Assembly (NCBI RefSeq): GCF_051014685.1
Contig: NW_027479045.1
Location: forward strand, 1-64,000
Reading direction: 5' to 3'
DNA: 64,000 nucleotides
From: Ptiloglossa arizonensis
Lineage: Eukaryota; Arthropoda; Insecta; Hymenoptera; Colletidae
Each line of letters starts with the position of its first letter. Positions within the stretch are counted from its first letter, which is position 1. A program made the translations under genes and the position numbers. The notes beneath the pieces are model-generated. The model worked only from the letters and a program-made list of their open reading frames with translations, was not told the origin of the DNA and ran no database searches. Shown piece after piece: positions 26,301 to 40,040 of the stretch.

Positions 26301-27783
26301 ACGGATTGACCTAACCCAAAAATTCCTGTTGCATCTGAAAGTAGAAACTCGCCCGATTACAACGGTATGTGTATTTTTTCCCTAGGCCATTCTGGTTAAG
26401 CGTTAGGAGCAGCAGAAGTGCGAAAAATTTGTTGTCTTCTCAACCATTTCTTAGCTTCAAACTCCCATATCTCGCGAACGGATTGACCAAACCCAGAAGT
26501 TCCTGCTGCGTCTGAAAGTAGAAACTCGCCCGATTACAACGATATGCGTATTTTTTCCCTAGGCCATTCTGGTTAAGCGTTAGGAGCAGCAGAAGTGCGA
26601 AAAATTTGTTGTCTTGTCAATCATTTCTTAGCTTCAAACTCCCATATCTCGCGAACGGATTGGCCTAACCCAAAAATTCCTATTGCATCTGAAAGCAGAA
26701 ACTCGCCCGATTACAACGGTACGTGTATTTTTGCCTTAGGCCATGCTGGTTAAGCGATTGGAGCAGCAGAAGTGCGAAAAATTTATTGTCTTGTCAACCA
26801 TTTCTTACCTTGAAAGTCCCATATCTCGCGAACGGATGGACCTTACCCAAAAATTCCTATTGCATCTGAAAGAGAAACTCGCCCGATTACAGCGGTATGT
26901 GTATTTTTTCCCTAGGCCATTCGGGTTAAGCGTGTGGAGCAGCAGAAATGCGAAAAATTTTTTGCCTTCTCAACCATTTCTTGGCTTCAAACTCCCATAT
27001 CTCGCGAACGGATTGACCTAACCCAAAAATTCCTGTTCCGTCTGAAAGTAGAAACTCGCCCGATTACAACGGTATGTGTATTTTTTCATTAGGCCATTCT
27101 GGTTAAGCGTTTGGAGCAGCAGAATAGCGAAAAATTGTTTGCCTTCACAACCATTTCTTGGCTTCAAACTTCCATATCTCGCGAACGGATTGACCTAACC
27201 CAAAAATTCCTGTTGGGTCTGAAAGTAGAAACTCGCCCGATTACAACGGTATGTGTATTTCTTCCCTAGGCCATTCTGGTTAAGCGTTTGGAGCAGCAGA
27301 ATTGCGAAAAATTTGTTGTCTTCTTAACCATTTCTTGGCTTCAAACTCCCATATCTCGCGAACGGATTGACCTAACCCAAAAGTTCCTATTGCATCTGAA
27401 AGTAGAAACTCGCCCGATTACTACGGTATGTGTATTTTTTCCCTAGGCCATTCTGGTTAAGCGTGTGGAGCAGCAGAATTGCGAAAAATTTTTTGCCTTC
27501 TCAACCATTTCTTGGCTTCAAACTCCCATATCTCGCGAACGGATTGACCTAACCCGAAAATTCCTGTTGCGTCTGAAAGTAGAAACTCGCCCGATTACAA
27601 CGGTATGTGTATATTTTCCCTAGGCCATTCTGGTTAAGCGTTTGGTGCAGCAGTATTGCGAAAAATTTGTTGTCTTCTTTACCAGTTCTTACTTCAAACT
27701 CCCATATCTCGCGAACGGATTGACCTAACCCAAAAATTCCTGTTGCATCTGAAAGTAGAAACTCGCCCGATTCCAACGGTACG
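23184..27783 (+). repeat. 4.6 kb higher-order repeat (26 monomers), unit 1
   Basis: Landmarks here recur 4600 bp later: 22143 with 26743, 22949 with 27549, the AACCCAAAAATTC block at 23481 with 28081, and the rare GGATTGTCC at about 24001 with 28601. 4600 bp is 26 monomers less 2 bp. Its first 660 bp or so also match bases 1-660 of the window, so the window appears to open inside a related unit. The unit contains the subtype with CATGCTGG, GGATGGACC and a 2 bp loss in GAAAGAGAAAC, a useful marker of this repeat class. Confidence 0.83.
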
Positions 27784-30700
27784 TGTATTTTTTCCCTAGG
27801 CCACTCTGGTTAAGCGTTAGGAGCAGCAGAAGTGCGAAAAAGTTGTTGTCTTCTCAACCATTTCTTAGCTTCAAACTCCCATATCTCGCGAACGGATTGA
27901 CCAAACCCAGAAGTTCGTGCTGCGTCTGAAAGTAGAAACTCGCCCGATTACAACGATATGTGTATTTTTTCCCTAGGCCATTCTGGTTAAGCGTTAGGAG
28001 CAGCAGAAGTGCGAAAAATTTGTTGTCTTCTCAAACATTTCTTAGCTTCAAACTCCCATATCTCGCGAACGGATTGACCTAACCCAAAAATTCTTGTTGC
28101 ATCTGAAAGAAGAAACTCGCCCGATTACAACGGTATGTGTATTTTTTCCCTAGGCCATTCTGGTTAAGCGTTTGGAGCAGCAGAATAGCGAAAAATTGTT
28201 TGCCTTCACAACCATTTCTTGGCTTCAAACTCCCATATCTCGCGAACGGATTGACCTAACCCAAAAATTCCTGTTGGGTCTGAAAGTAGAAACTCGCCCG
28301 ATTACAACGGTATGTGTATTTTTTCCCTAGGCCATTCTGGTTAAGCGTTTGGAGCAGCAGAATTGCGAAAAATTTTTTGCTTTCTCAACCAATTCTTGGC
28401 TTCAAACTGCCATATCTCGCGAACGGATTGACCTAACCCAAAAATTCCTGTTGCGTCTGAAAGTAGAAACTCGCCCGATTACAACGGTATGTGTATTTTT
28501 TCACTAGGCCATTCTGATTAAGCGTTTGGAGCAGCAGAAGTGCGAAAGATTTGTTGTCTTCATAACCATTTCTTGGCTTCAAACTCCCATATCTCGCGAA
28601 CGGATTGTCCTAACCCAAAAATCCCTGTTGCGTCTGAAAGTAGAAACTCGCCCGATTACAACGGTATGTGTATTTCTTCCCTAGGCCATTCTGGTTAAGC
28701 GTTTGGAGCAGCAGAATTGCGAAAAATTTTTTGCCTTCTCAACCATTTCTTGGCCTCAAACTCCCATATCTCGCGAACGGATTGACCAAACCCAGAAGTT
28801 CCTGCTGCGTCTGAAAGTAGAAACTCACCCGATTACAACGATATGCGTATTTTTTCCCTAGGCCATTCTGGTTAAGCGTTTGGAGCAGCAGAATTGCAAA
28901 AAATTTTTTGCCTTCTCAACCATTTCTTGGCTTCAAACTCCCATATCTCGCGAACGGATTGACCTAACCCAAAAATTCTTGTTGCATCTGAAAGAAGAAA
29001 CTCGCCCGATTACAACGGTATGTGTATTTTTTCACTAGGCCATTCTGATTAAGCGTTTGGAGCAGCAGAATTGCGAAAGATTTGTTGTCTTCATAACCAT
29101 TTCTTGGCTTCAAACTCCCATATCTCGCGAACGGATTGACCTAACCCAAAAATCCCTGTTGCGTCTGAAAGTAGAAACTCGCCCGATTACAACGGTATGT
29201 GTATTTCTTCCCTAGGCCATTCTGGTTAAGCGTTTGGAGCAGCAGAAGTGCGAAAAATTTGTTGTCTTCTCAACCATTTCTTGGCTTCAAACTCCCATAT
29301 ATCGCGAACGGATTGACCTAACCCAAAAATTCCTGTTGCTTCTGAAAGTAGAAACTCGCCCGATTACAACGGTATGTGTATTTTTTCCCTAGGCCATTCT
29401 GGTTAAGCGTTAGGAGCAGCAGAAGTGCGAAAAAGTTGTTGTCTTCATAACCATTTCTTAGCTTCAAACTCCCATATCTCGCGAACGGATTGACCTAACC
29501 CAAAAATTCTTGTTGGGTCTGAAAGTAGAAACTCGCCCGATTACAACGGTATGTGTATTTCTTCCCTAGGCCATTCTGGTTAAGCGTTAGGAGCAGCAGA
29601 AGTGCGAAAAAGTTGTCGTCTTCATAACCATTTCTTAGCTTCAAACTCCCATATCTCGCGAACGGATTGACCTAACCCAAAAATTCTTGTTGCATCTGAA
29701 AGAAGAAACTCGCCCGATTACAACGGTATGTGTATTTCTTCCCTAGGCCATTCTGGTTAAGCGTTTGGAGCACCAGAATTGCGAAAAATTTTTTGCCTCC
29801 TCAACCATTTCTTGGCTTCAAACTCCCATATCTCGCGAACGGATTGACCAAACCCAGAAGTTCCTGTTGCGTCTGAAAGTAGAAACTCACCCGATTACAA
29901 CGATATGCGTATTTTTTCCCTAGGCCATTCTGGTTAAGCGTTTGGAGCAGCAGAATAGCGAAAAATTGTTTGCTTTCTCAACCATTTCTTGGCTTCAAAC
30001 TGCCATATCTCGCGAACGGATTGACCTAACCCAAAAATTCCTATTGCATCTGAAAGTAGAAACTCGCCCGATTACAACGGTGTGTGTATTTTTCCCTTAG
30101 GCAATTCTGGTTAAGCGATTGGAGCAGCAGAAGTGCGAAATATTTGTTGCCTTCTTAACCATTTCTTAGCTTCAAACTCCCATATCTCGCGAACGGATTG
30201 ACCTAACCGAAAAATTCCTATTGCATCTGAAAGTAGAAACTCGCCCGATTACAACGGTATGTGTATTTTTTACCTAGGCCATTCTGGTTAAGCGTTTGGA
30301 GCAGCAGAATTGCGAAAAATTTTTTGCTTTCTCAACCATTTCTTGGCTTCAAACTGCCATATCTCGCGAACGGATTGACCTAACCCAAAAATTCCTATTG
30401 CATCTGAAAGTAGAAACTCGCCCGATTTCAACGGTACGTGTATTTTTCCCTTAGGCCATTCTGGTTAAGCGATTGGAGCAGCAGAATTGCGAAAAATTTA
30501 TTGTCTTGTCAACCATTTCTTAGCTTGAATTTCCCATATCTCGCGAACGGATTGACCTAACCCAAAAATTCCTGTTGCGTCTGAAAGTAGAAACTCGCCC
30601 GATTACATCGGTATGTGTATTTTTTCCCTAGGCCATTCTGGTTAAGCGTTTGGAGCAGCAGTAGTGCGAAAAATTTGTTGTCTTCTTTACCATTTCTTAG

Positions 30701-31700
30701 CTTCAAACTCCCATATCTCGCGAACGGATTGACCAAACCCAGAAGTTCCTGCTGCATCTGAAAGTAGAAACTCACCCGATTACAACGATATGCGTATTTT
30801 TTCCCTAGGCCATTCTGATTAAGCGTTTGGAGCAGCAGAAGTGCGAAAAATTTGTTGTCTTCATAACCATTTCTTAGCTTCAAACTCCCATATCTCGCGA
30901 ACGGATTGACCTAACCCAAAAATTCCTATTCCATCTGAAAGTAGAAACTCGCCCGATTACAACAGTATGTGTATTTTTTCCCTAGGCCATTCTGGTTAAG
31001 CGTTAGGAGCAGCAGAAGTGCGAAAAATTTGTTGTCTTGTCAATCATTTCTTAGCTTCAAACTCCCATATCTCGCGAACGGATTGACCTAACCCAAAAAT
31101 TCCTGTTGCATCTGAAAGTAGAAACTCGCCCGATTACAACGGTATGTGTATTTTTTCCCTAGGCCATTCTGGTTAAGCGTTAGGAGCAGCAGAAGTGCGA
31201 AAAATTTGTTGTCTTCTCAACCATTTCTTAGCTTCAAACTCCCATATCTCGCGAACGGATTGACCAAACCCAGAAGTTCCTGCTGCGTCTGAAAGTAGAA
31301 ACTCGCCCGATTACAACGATATGCGTATTTTTTCCCTAGGCCATTCTGGTTAAGCGTTAGGAGCAGCAGAAGTGCGAAAAATTTGTTGTCTTGTCAATCA
31401 TTTCTTAGCTTCAAACTCCCATATCTCGCGAACGGATTGGCCTAACCCAAAAATTCCTATTGCATCTGAAAGCAGAAACTCGCCCGATTACAACGGTACG
31501 TGTATTTTTGCCTTAGGCCATGCTGGTTAAGCGATTGGAGCAGCAGAAGTGCGAAAAATTTATTGTCTTGTCAACCATTTCTTACCTTGAAAGTCCCATA
31601 TCTCGCGAACGGATGGACCTTACCCAAAAATTCCTATTGCATCTGAAAGAGAAACTCGCCCGATTACAGCGGTATGTGTATTTTTTCCCTAGGCCATTCG
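27784..31700 (+). repeat. 4.6-4.8 kb higher-order repeat, unit 2 (27-monomer form, 3' truncated)
   Basis: It follows unit 1 in step, but the marker subtype recurs at 31520, 4777 bp after 26743 instead of 4600: one extra monomer lies near 30600-30780, including the variant ATTACATCGG followed by GCAGTAGTGCG that also stands at about 9563-9612. At about 31696-31710 the unit breaks off inside a monomer: CATTCGGGTTAAGCG is followed by TTAGGAGC, not TGTGGAGC, and the array re-enters at the equivalent of about 28000. Confidence 0.8.
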
Positions 31701-33190
31701 GGTTAAGCGTTAGGAGCAGCAGAAGTGCGAAAAATTTGTTGTCTTCTCAAACATTTCTTAGCTTCAAACTCCCATATCTCGCGAACGGATTGACCTAACC
31801 CAAAAATTCTTGTTGCATCTGAAAGAAGAAACTCGCCCGATTACAACGGTATGTGTATTTTTTCCCTAGGCCATTCTGGTTAAGCGTTTGGAGCAGCAGA
31901 ATAGCGAAAAATTGTTTGCCTTCACAACCATTTCTTGGCTTCAAACTCCCATATCTCGCGAACGGATTGACCTAACCCAAAAATTCCTGTTGGGTCTGAA
32001 AGTAGAAACTCGCCCGATTACAACGGTATGTGTATTTTTTCCCTAGGCCATTCTGGTTAAGCGTTTGGAGCAGCAGAATTGCGAAAAATTTTTTGCTTTC
32101 TCAACCAATTCTTGGCTTCAAACTGCCATATCTCGCGAACGGATTGACCTAACCCAAAAATTCCTGTTGCGTCTGAAAGTAGAAACTCGCCCGATTACAA
32201 CGGTATGTGTATTTTTTCACTAGGCCATTCTGATTAAGCGTTTGGAGCAGCAGAAGTGCGAAAGATTTGTTGTCTTCATAACCATTTCTTGGCTTCAAAC
32301 TCCCATATCTCGCGAACGGATTGTCCTAACCCAAAAATCCCTGTTGCGTCTGAAAGTAGAAACTCGCCCGATTACAACGGTATGTGTATTTCTTCCCTAG
32401 GCCATTCTGGTTAAGCGTTTGGAGCAGCAGAATTGCGAAAAATTTTTTGCCTTCTCAACCATTTCTTGGCCTCAAACTCCCATATCTCGCGAACGGATTG
32501 ACCAAACCCAGAAGTTCCTGCTGCGTCTGAAAGTAGAAACTCACCCGATTACAACGATATGCGTATTTTTTCCCTAGGCCATTCTGGTTAAGCGTTTGGA
32601 GCAGCAGAATTGCAAAAAATTTTTTGCCTTCTCAACCATTTCTTGGCTTCAAACTCCCATATCTCGCGAACGGATTGACCTAACCCAAAAATTCTTGTTG
32701 CATCTGAAAGAAGAAACTCGCCCGATTACAACGGTATGTGTATTTTTTCACTAGGCCATTCTGATTAAGCGTTTGGAGCAGCAGAATTGCGAAAGATTTG
32801 TTGTCTTCATAACCATTTCTTGGCTTCAAACTCCCATATCTCGCGAACGGATTGACCTAACCCAAAAATCCCTGTTGCGTCTGAAAGTAGAAACTCGCCC
32901 GATTACAACGGTATGTGTATTTCTTCCCTAGGCCATTCTGGTTAAGCGTTTGGAGCAGCAGAAGTGCGAAAAATTTGTTGTCTTCTCAACCATTTCTTGG
33001 CTTCAAACTCCCATATATCGCGAACGGATTGACCTAACCCAAAAATTCCTGTTGCTTCTGAAAGTAGAAACTCGCCCGATTACAACGGTATGTGTATTTT
33101 TTCCCTAGGCCATTCTGGTTAAGCGTTAGGAGCAGCAGAAGTGCGAAAAAGTTGTTGTCTTCATAACCATTTCTTAGCTTCAAACTCCCA
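31701..33190 (+). repeat. 4.6 kb higher-order repeat, partial unit 3
   Basis: This stretch matches about 27985-29474 with an offset of 3716 (21 monomers): the CAAAAATTC landmark at 28085 pairs with 31801, and GGATTGTCC recurs near 32320. The match ends near 33190, where the variant CATACCTCGCG followed by GACCAAACCC takes over from CATATCTCGCG. That change links the next stretch to the 15-monomer family at 39.2 and 41.86 kb. Confidence 0.75.
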
Positions 33191-36100
33191 TACCTCGCGA
33201 ACGGATTGACCAAACCCAGAAGTTCCTGCTGCGTCTGAAAGTAGAAACTCGCCCGATTACAACGATATGTGTATTTTTTCCCTAGGCCATTCTGGTTAAG
33301 CGTTAGGAGCAGCAGAAGTGCGAAAAATTTGTTGTCTTGTCAATCATTTCTTAGCTTCAAACTCCCATATCTCGCGAACGGATTGACCTAACCCAAAAAT
33401 TCCAGTTGCATCTGAAAGTAGAAACTCGCCCGATTACAACGGTATGTGTATTTTTTCCCTAGGCCATTCTGGTTAAGCGTTAGGTGCAGCAGAAGTGCGA
33501 AAAATTTGTTGTCTTCTCAACCATTTCTTAGCTTCAAACTCCCATATCTCGCGAACGGATTGACCAAACCCAGATGTTCCTGCTGCGTCTGAAAGTAGAA
33601 ACTCGCCCGATTACAACGATATGCGTATTTTTTCCCTAGGCCACTCTGGTTAAGCGTTAGGAGCAGCAGAAGTGCGAAAAATTTGTTGTCTTGTCAATCA
33701 TTTCTTAGCTTCAAACTCCCATATCTCGCGAACGGATTGACCTAACCCAAAAATTCCTATTGCATCTGAAAGTAGAAACTCGCCCGATTACAACGGTACG
33801 TGTATTTTTCCCTTAGGCCATTCTGGTTAAGCGATTGGAGCAGCAGAAGTGCGAAAAATTTATTGTCTTGTCAACCATTTCTTACCTTGAAAGTCCCATA
33901 TCTCGCGAACGGATTGACCTTACCCAAAAATTCCTATTGCATCTGAAAGTAGAAACTCGCCCGATTACAGCGGTATGTGTATTTTTTCCCTAGGCCATTC
34001 GGGTTAAGCGTGTGGAGCAGCAGAATTGCGAAAAATTTTTTGCCTTCTCAACCATTTCTTGGCTTCAAACTCCCATATCTCGCGAACGGATTGACCTAAC
34101 CCAAAAATTCCTGTTGCGTCTGAAAGTAGAAACTCGCCCGATTACAACGGTATGTGTATTTTTTCATTAGGCCATTCGGGTTAAGCGTGTGGAGCAGCAG
34201 AATTGCAAAAAATTTTTTGCCTTCTCAACCATTTCTTGGCTTCAAACTCCCATATCTCGCGAACGGATTGACCTAACCCAAAAATTCTTGTTGCATCTGA
34301 AAGAAGAAACTCGCCCGATTACAACGGTATGTGTATTTTTTCCCTAGGCCATTCTGGTTAAGCGTTAGGAGCAGCAGAAGTGCGAAAAATTTGTTGTCTT
34401 GTCAATCATTTCTTAGCTTCAAACTCCCATATCTCGCGAACGGATTGACCTAACCCAAAAATTCCAGTTGCATCTGAAAGTAGAAACTCGCCCGATTACA
34501 ACGGTATGTGTATTTTTTCCCTAGGCCATTCTGGTTAAGCGTTAGGTGCAGCAGAAGTGCGAAAAATTTGTTGTCTTCTCAACCATTTCTTAGCTTCAAA
34601 CTCCCATATCTCGCGAACGGATTGACCAAACCCAGAAGTTCCTGCTGCGTCTGAAAGTAGAAACTCGCCCGATTACAACGATATGCGTATTTTTTCCCTA
34701 GGCCATTCTGGTTAAGCGTTAGGAGCAGCAGAAGTGCGAAAAATTTGTTGTCTTGTCAATCATTTCTTAGCTTCAAACTCCCATATCTCGCGAACGGATT
34801 GGCCTAACCCAAAAATTCCTATTGCATCTGAAAGCAGAAACTCGCCCGATTACAACGGTACGTGTATTTTTGCCTTAGGCCATGCTGGTTAAGCGATTGG
34901 AGCAGCAGAAGTGCGAAAAATTTATTGTCTTGTCAACCATTTCTTACCTTGAAAGTCCCATATCTCGCGAACGGATGGGCCTTACCCAAAAATTCCTATT
35001 GCATCTGAAAGAGAAACTCGCCCGATTACAGCGGTATGTGTATTTTTTCCCTAGGCCATTCGGGTTAAGCGTGTGGAGCAGCAGAAATGCGAAAAATTTT
35101 TTGCCTTCTCAACCATTTCTTGGCTTCAAACTCCCATATCTCGCGAACGGATTGACCTAACCCAAAAATTCCTGTTCCGTCTGAAAGTAGAAACTCGCCC
35201 GATTACAACGGTATGTGTATTTTTTCATTAGGCCATTCTGGTTAAGCGTTTGGAGCAGCAGAATAGCGAAAAATTGTTTGCCTTCACAACCATTTCTTGG
35301 CTTCAAACTTCCATATCTCGCGAACGGATTGACCTAACCCAAAAATTCCTGTTGGGTCTGAAAGTAGAAACTCGCCCGATTACAACGGTATGTGTATTTC
35401 TTCCCTAGGCCATTCTGGTTAAGCGTTTGGAGCAGCAGAATTGCGAAAAATTTGTTGTCTTCTTAACCATTTCTTGGCTTCAAACTCCCATATCTCGCGA
35501 ACGGATTGACCTAACCCAAAAATTCCTATTGCATCTGAAAGTAGAAACTCGCCCGATTACTACGGTATGTGTATTTTTTCCCTAGGCCATTCTGGTTAAG
35601 CGTGTGGAGCAGCAGAATTGCGAAAAATTTTTTGCCTTCTCAACCATTTCTTGGCTTCAAACTCCCATATCTCGCGAACGGATTGACCTAACCCGAAAAT
35701 TCCTGTTGCGTCTGAAAGTAGAAACTCGCCCGATTACAACGGTATGTGTATATTTTCCCTAGGCCATTCTGGTTAAGCGTTTGGAGCAGCAGTATTGCGA
35801 AAAATTTGTTGTCTTCTTTACCAGTTCTTACTTCAAACTCCCATATCTCGCGAACGGATTGGCCTAACCCAAAAATTCCTATTGCATCTGAAAGCAGAAA
35901 CTCGCCCGATTACAACGGTACGTGTATTTTTGCCTTAGGCCATGCTGGTTAAGCGATTGGAGCAGCAGAAGTGCGAAAAATTTATTGTCTTGTCAACCAT
36001 TTCTTACCTTGAAAGTCCCATATCTCGCGAACGGATGGACCTTACCCAAAAATTCCTATTGCATCTGAAAGAGAAACTCGCCCGATTACAGCGGTATGTG

Positions 36101-37390
36101 TATTTTTTCCCTAGGCCATTCGGGTTAAGCGTGTGGAGCAGCAGAAATGCGAAAAATTTTTTGCCTTCTCAACCATTTCTTGGCTTCAAACTCCCATATC
36201 TCGCGAACGGATTGACCTAACCCAAAAATTCCTGTTCCGTCTGAAAGTAGAAACTCGCCCGATTACAACGGTATGTGTATTTTTTCATTAGGCCATTCTG
36301 GTTAAGCGTTTGGAGCAGCAGAATAGCGAAAAATTGTTTGCCTTCACAACCATTTCTTGGCTTCAAACTTCCATATCTCGCGAACGGATTGACCTAACCC
36401 AAAAATTCCTGTTGGGTCTGAAAGTAGAAACTCGCCCGATTACAACGGTATGTGTATTTCTTCCCTAGGCCATTCTGGTTAAGCGTTTGGAGCAGCAGAA
36501 TTGCGAAAAATTTGTTGTCTTCTTAACCATTTCTTGGCTTCAAACTCCCATATCTCGCGAACGGATTGACCTAACCCAAAAATTCCTATTGCATCTGAAA
36601 GTAGAAACTCGCCCGATTACTACGGTATGTGTATTTTTTCCCTAGGCCATTCTGGTTAAGCGTGTGGAGCAGCAGAATTGCGAAAAATTTTTTGCCTTCT
36701 CAACCATTTCTTGGCTTCAAACTCCCATATCTCGCGAACGGATTGACCTAACCCGAAAATTCCTGTTGCGTCTGAAAGTAGAAACTCGCCCGATTACAAC
36801 GGTATGTGTATATTTTCCCTAGGCCATTCTGGTTAAGCGTTTGGAGCAGCAGTATTGCGAAAAATTTGTTGTCTTCTTTACCAGTTCTTACTTCAAACTC
36901 CCATATCTCGCGAACGGATTGACCTAACCCAAAAATTCCTGTTGCATCTGAAAGTAGAAACTCGCCCGATTCCAACGGTACGTGTATTTTTTCCCTAGGC
37001 CACTCTGGTTAAGCGTTAGGAGCAGCAGAAGTGCGAAAAAGTTGTTGTCTTCTCAACCATTTCTTAGCTTCAAACTCCCATATCTCGCGAACGGATTGAC
37101 CAAACCCAGAAGTTCCTGCTGCGTCTGAAAGTAGAAACTCGCCCGATTACAACGATATGTGTATTTTTTCCCTAGGCCATTCTGGTTAAGCGTTAGGAGC
37201 AGCAGAAGTGCGAAAAATTTGTTGTCTTCTCAAACATTTCTTAGCTTCAAACTCCCATATCTCGCGAACGGATTGACCAAACCCAGAAGTTCCTGCTGCG
37301 TCTGAAAGTAGAAACTCGCCCGATTACAACGATATGCGTATTTTTTCCCTAGGCCATTCTGGTTACGCGTTTGGAGCAGCAGAAGTGCGA
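33190..37390 (+). repeat. Mixed block with 1.06 kb (6-monomer) spacing
   Basis: Bases 33190-34000 match about 39204-40020 (offset about 6013, 34 monomers). Inside the block, the rare TCCAGTTGCATC occurs at 33401 and 34463 (1062 bp apart). The interval about 34795-35850 is repeated at about 35855-36910 with an offset of 1060 bp, six monomers less 2 bp, including the CATGCTGG/GGATGGACC subtype at 34882 and 35942. One base separates these subtype copies (GGATGGGCC versus GGATGGACC). The block blends elements of the 4.6 kb repeat with elements of the 2655 bp repeat. Confidence 0.75.
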
Positions 37391-40040
37391 AATATTTGTT
37401 GTCTTCTCAACCATTTCTTGGCTTCAAACTACCATATCTCGCGAACGGATTGACGTAACCCAAAAATTCCTGTTGCGTCTGAAAGTAGAAACTCGCCCGA
37501 TTACAGCGGTATGTGTATTTTTTCCCTAGGCCATTCTGATTAAGCGTTAGGAGCAGCAGAAATGCGAAAAAGTTGCTGTCTTCATAACCATTTCTTAGAT
37601 TCAAACTCCCATATCTCGCGAACGGATTGTCCAAACCCAGAAGTTCCTGCTGCGTCTGAATGTAGAAACTCGCCCGATTACAACGATATGTGTATTTTTT
37701 CCCTAGGCCATTCTGGTTAAGCGTTAGGAGCAGCAGAAGTGCGAAAATTTGTTGTCATCTCAATCATTTCTTAGCTTCAAACTCCCATATCTCGCGAACG
37801 GATTTACCTAATCCAAAAATTCCTGTTGCTTCTGAAAGTAGAAACTCGCCCGATTACAACGGCATGTGTATTTTTTCCCTAGGCCATTCTGGTTAAGCGT
37901 TTGGTGCAGCAGAAGTGCGAAAGATTTGTTGTCTTCATAACCATTTCTTGGCTTCAAACTCCCATATCTCGCGAACGGATTGACCTAACCCAAAAATTCC
38001 TGTTGCGTCTGAAAGTAGAAACTCGCCCGATTACAACGGTATGTGTATTTCTTCATTAGGCCATTCTGGTTAAGCGTTTGGAGCAGCAGTAGTGCGAAAA
38101 ATTTGTTGTCTTCTTTACCATTTCTTAGCTTCAAACTCCCATATCTCGCGAACGGATTGACCTAACCCAAAAATTCTTGTTGCATCTGAAAGAAGAAACT
38201 CGCCCGATTACAACGGTATGTGTATTTTTTCCCTAGGCCATTCTGGTTAAGCGTTTGGAGCAGCAGAATAGCGAAAAATTGTTTGCCTTCACAACCATTT
38301 CTTGGCTTCAAACTCCCATATCTCGCGAACGGATTGACCTAACCCAAAAATTCCTGTTGGGTCTGAAAGTAGAAACTCGCCCGATTACAACGGTATGTGT
38401 ATTTTTTCCCTAGGCCATTCTGGTTAAGCGTTTGGAGCAGCAGAATTGCGAAAAATTTTTTGCTTTCTCAACCAATTCTTGGCTTCAAACTGCCATATCT
38501 CGCGAACGGATTGACCTAACCCAAAAATTCCTGTTGCGTCTGAAAGTAGAAACTCACCCGATTACAACGATATGCGTATTTTTTCCCTAGGCCATTCTGG
38601 TTAAGCGTTTGGAGCAGCAGAATTGCAAACAATTTTTTGCCTTCTCAACCATTTCTTGGCTTCAAACTCCCATATCTCGCGAACGGATTGACCTAACCCA
38701 AAAATTCTTGTTGCATCTGAAAGAAGAAACTCGCCCGATTACAACGGTATGTGTATTTTTTCACTAGGCCATTCTGATTAAGCGTTTGGAGCAGCAGAAG
38801 TGCGAAAGATTTGTTGTCTTCATAACCATTTCTTGGCTTCAAACTCCCATATCTCGCGAACGGATTGACCTAACCCAAAAATCCCTGTTGCGTCTGAAAG
38901 TAGAAACTCGCCCGATTACAACGGTATGTGTATTTCTTCCCTAGGCCATTCTGGTTAAGCGTTTGGAGCAGCAGAAGTGCGAAAAATTTGTTGTCTTCTC
39001 AACCATTTCTTGGCTTCAAACTCCCATATATCGCGAACGGATTGACCTAACCCAAAAATTCCTGTTGCTTCTGAAAGTAGAAACTCGCCCGATTACAACG
39101 GTATGTGTATTTTTTCCCTAGGCCATTCTGGTTAAGCGTTAGGAGCAGCAGAAGTGCGAAAAAGTTGTTGTCTTCATAACCATTTCTTAGCTTCAAACTC
39201 CCATACCTCGCGAACGGATTGACCAAACCCAGAAGTTCCTGCTGCGTCTGAAAGTAGAAACTCGCCCGATTACAACGATATGTGTATTTTTTCCCTAGGC
39301 CATTCTGGTTAAGCGTTAGGAGCAACAGAAGTGCGAAAAATTTGTTGTCTTGTCAATCATTTCTTAGCTTCAAACTCCCATATCTCGCGAACGGATTGAC
39401 CTAACCCAAAAATTCCAGTTGCATCTGAAAGTAGAAACTCGCCCGATTACAACGGTATGTGTATTTTTTCCCTAGGCCATTCTGGTTAAGCGTTAGGTGC
39501 AGCAGAAGTGCGAAAAATTTGTTGTCTTCTCAACCATTTCTTAGCTTCAAACTCCCATATCTCGCGAACGGATTGACCAAACCCAGATGTTCCTGCTGCG
39601 TCTGAAAGTAGAAACTCGCCCGATTACAACGATATGCGTATTTTTTCCCTAGGCCATTCTGGTTAAGCGTTAGGAGCAGCAGAAGTGCGAAAAATTTGTT
39701 GTCTTGTCAATCATTTCTTAGCTTCAAACTCCCATATCTCGCGAACGGATTGACCTAACCCAAAAATTCCTATTGCATCTGAAAGTAGAAACTAGCCCGA
39801 TTACAACGGTACGTGTATTTTTCCCTTAGGCCATTCTGGTTAAGCGATTGGAGCAGCAGAAGTGCGAAAAATTTATTGTCTTGTCAACCATTTCTTACCT
39901 TGAAAGTCCCATATCTCGCGAACGGATTGACCTTACCCAAAAATTCCTATTGCATCTGAAAGTAGAAACTCGCCCGATTACAGCGGTATGTGTATTTTTT
40001 CCCTAGGCCATTCGGGTTAAGCGTGTGGAGCAGCAGAATT
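37390..40040 (+). repeat. 2655 bp higher-order repeat (15 monomers), copy 1
   Basis: It begins with the variant GCGAAATATTTGTTG and runs to the plus-strand box monomer at about 40010. Rare markers in order are GTGACG-like change GGATTGACGTAACC, GGATTGTCC with AAACCC, GTCTGAATGTAG, GGATTTACC, GGCATGTG, GAGCAACAG at about 39321 and AACTAGCCCG at about 39791. All recur 2654-2655 bp later. The single difference I noted is one A missing in GCGAAAATTTG at about 37741. Confidence 0.88.
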
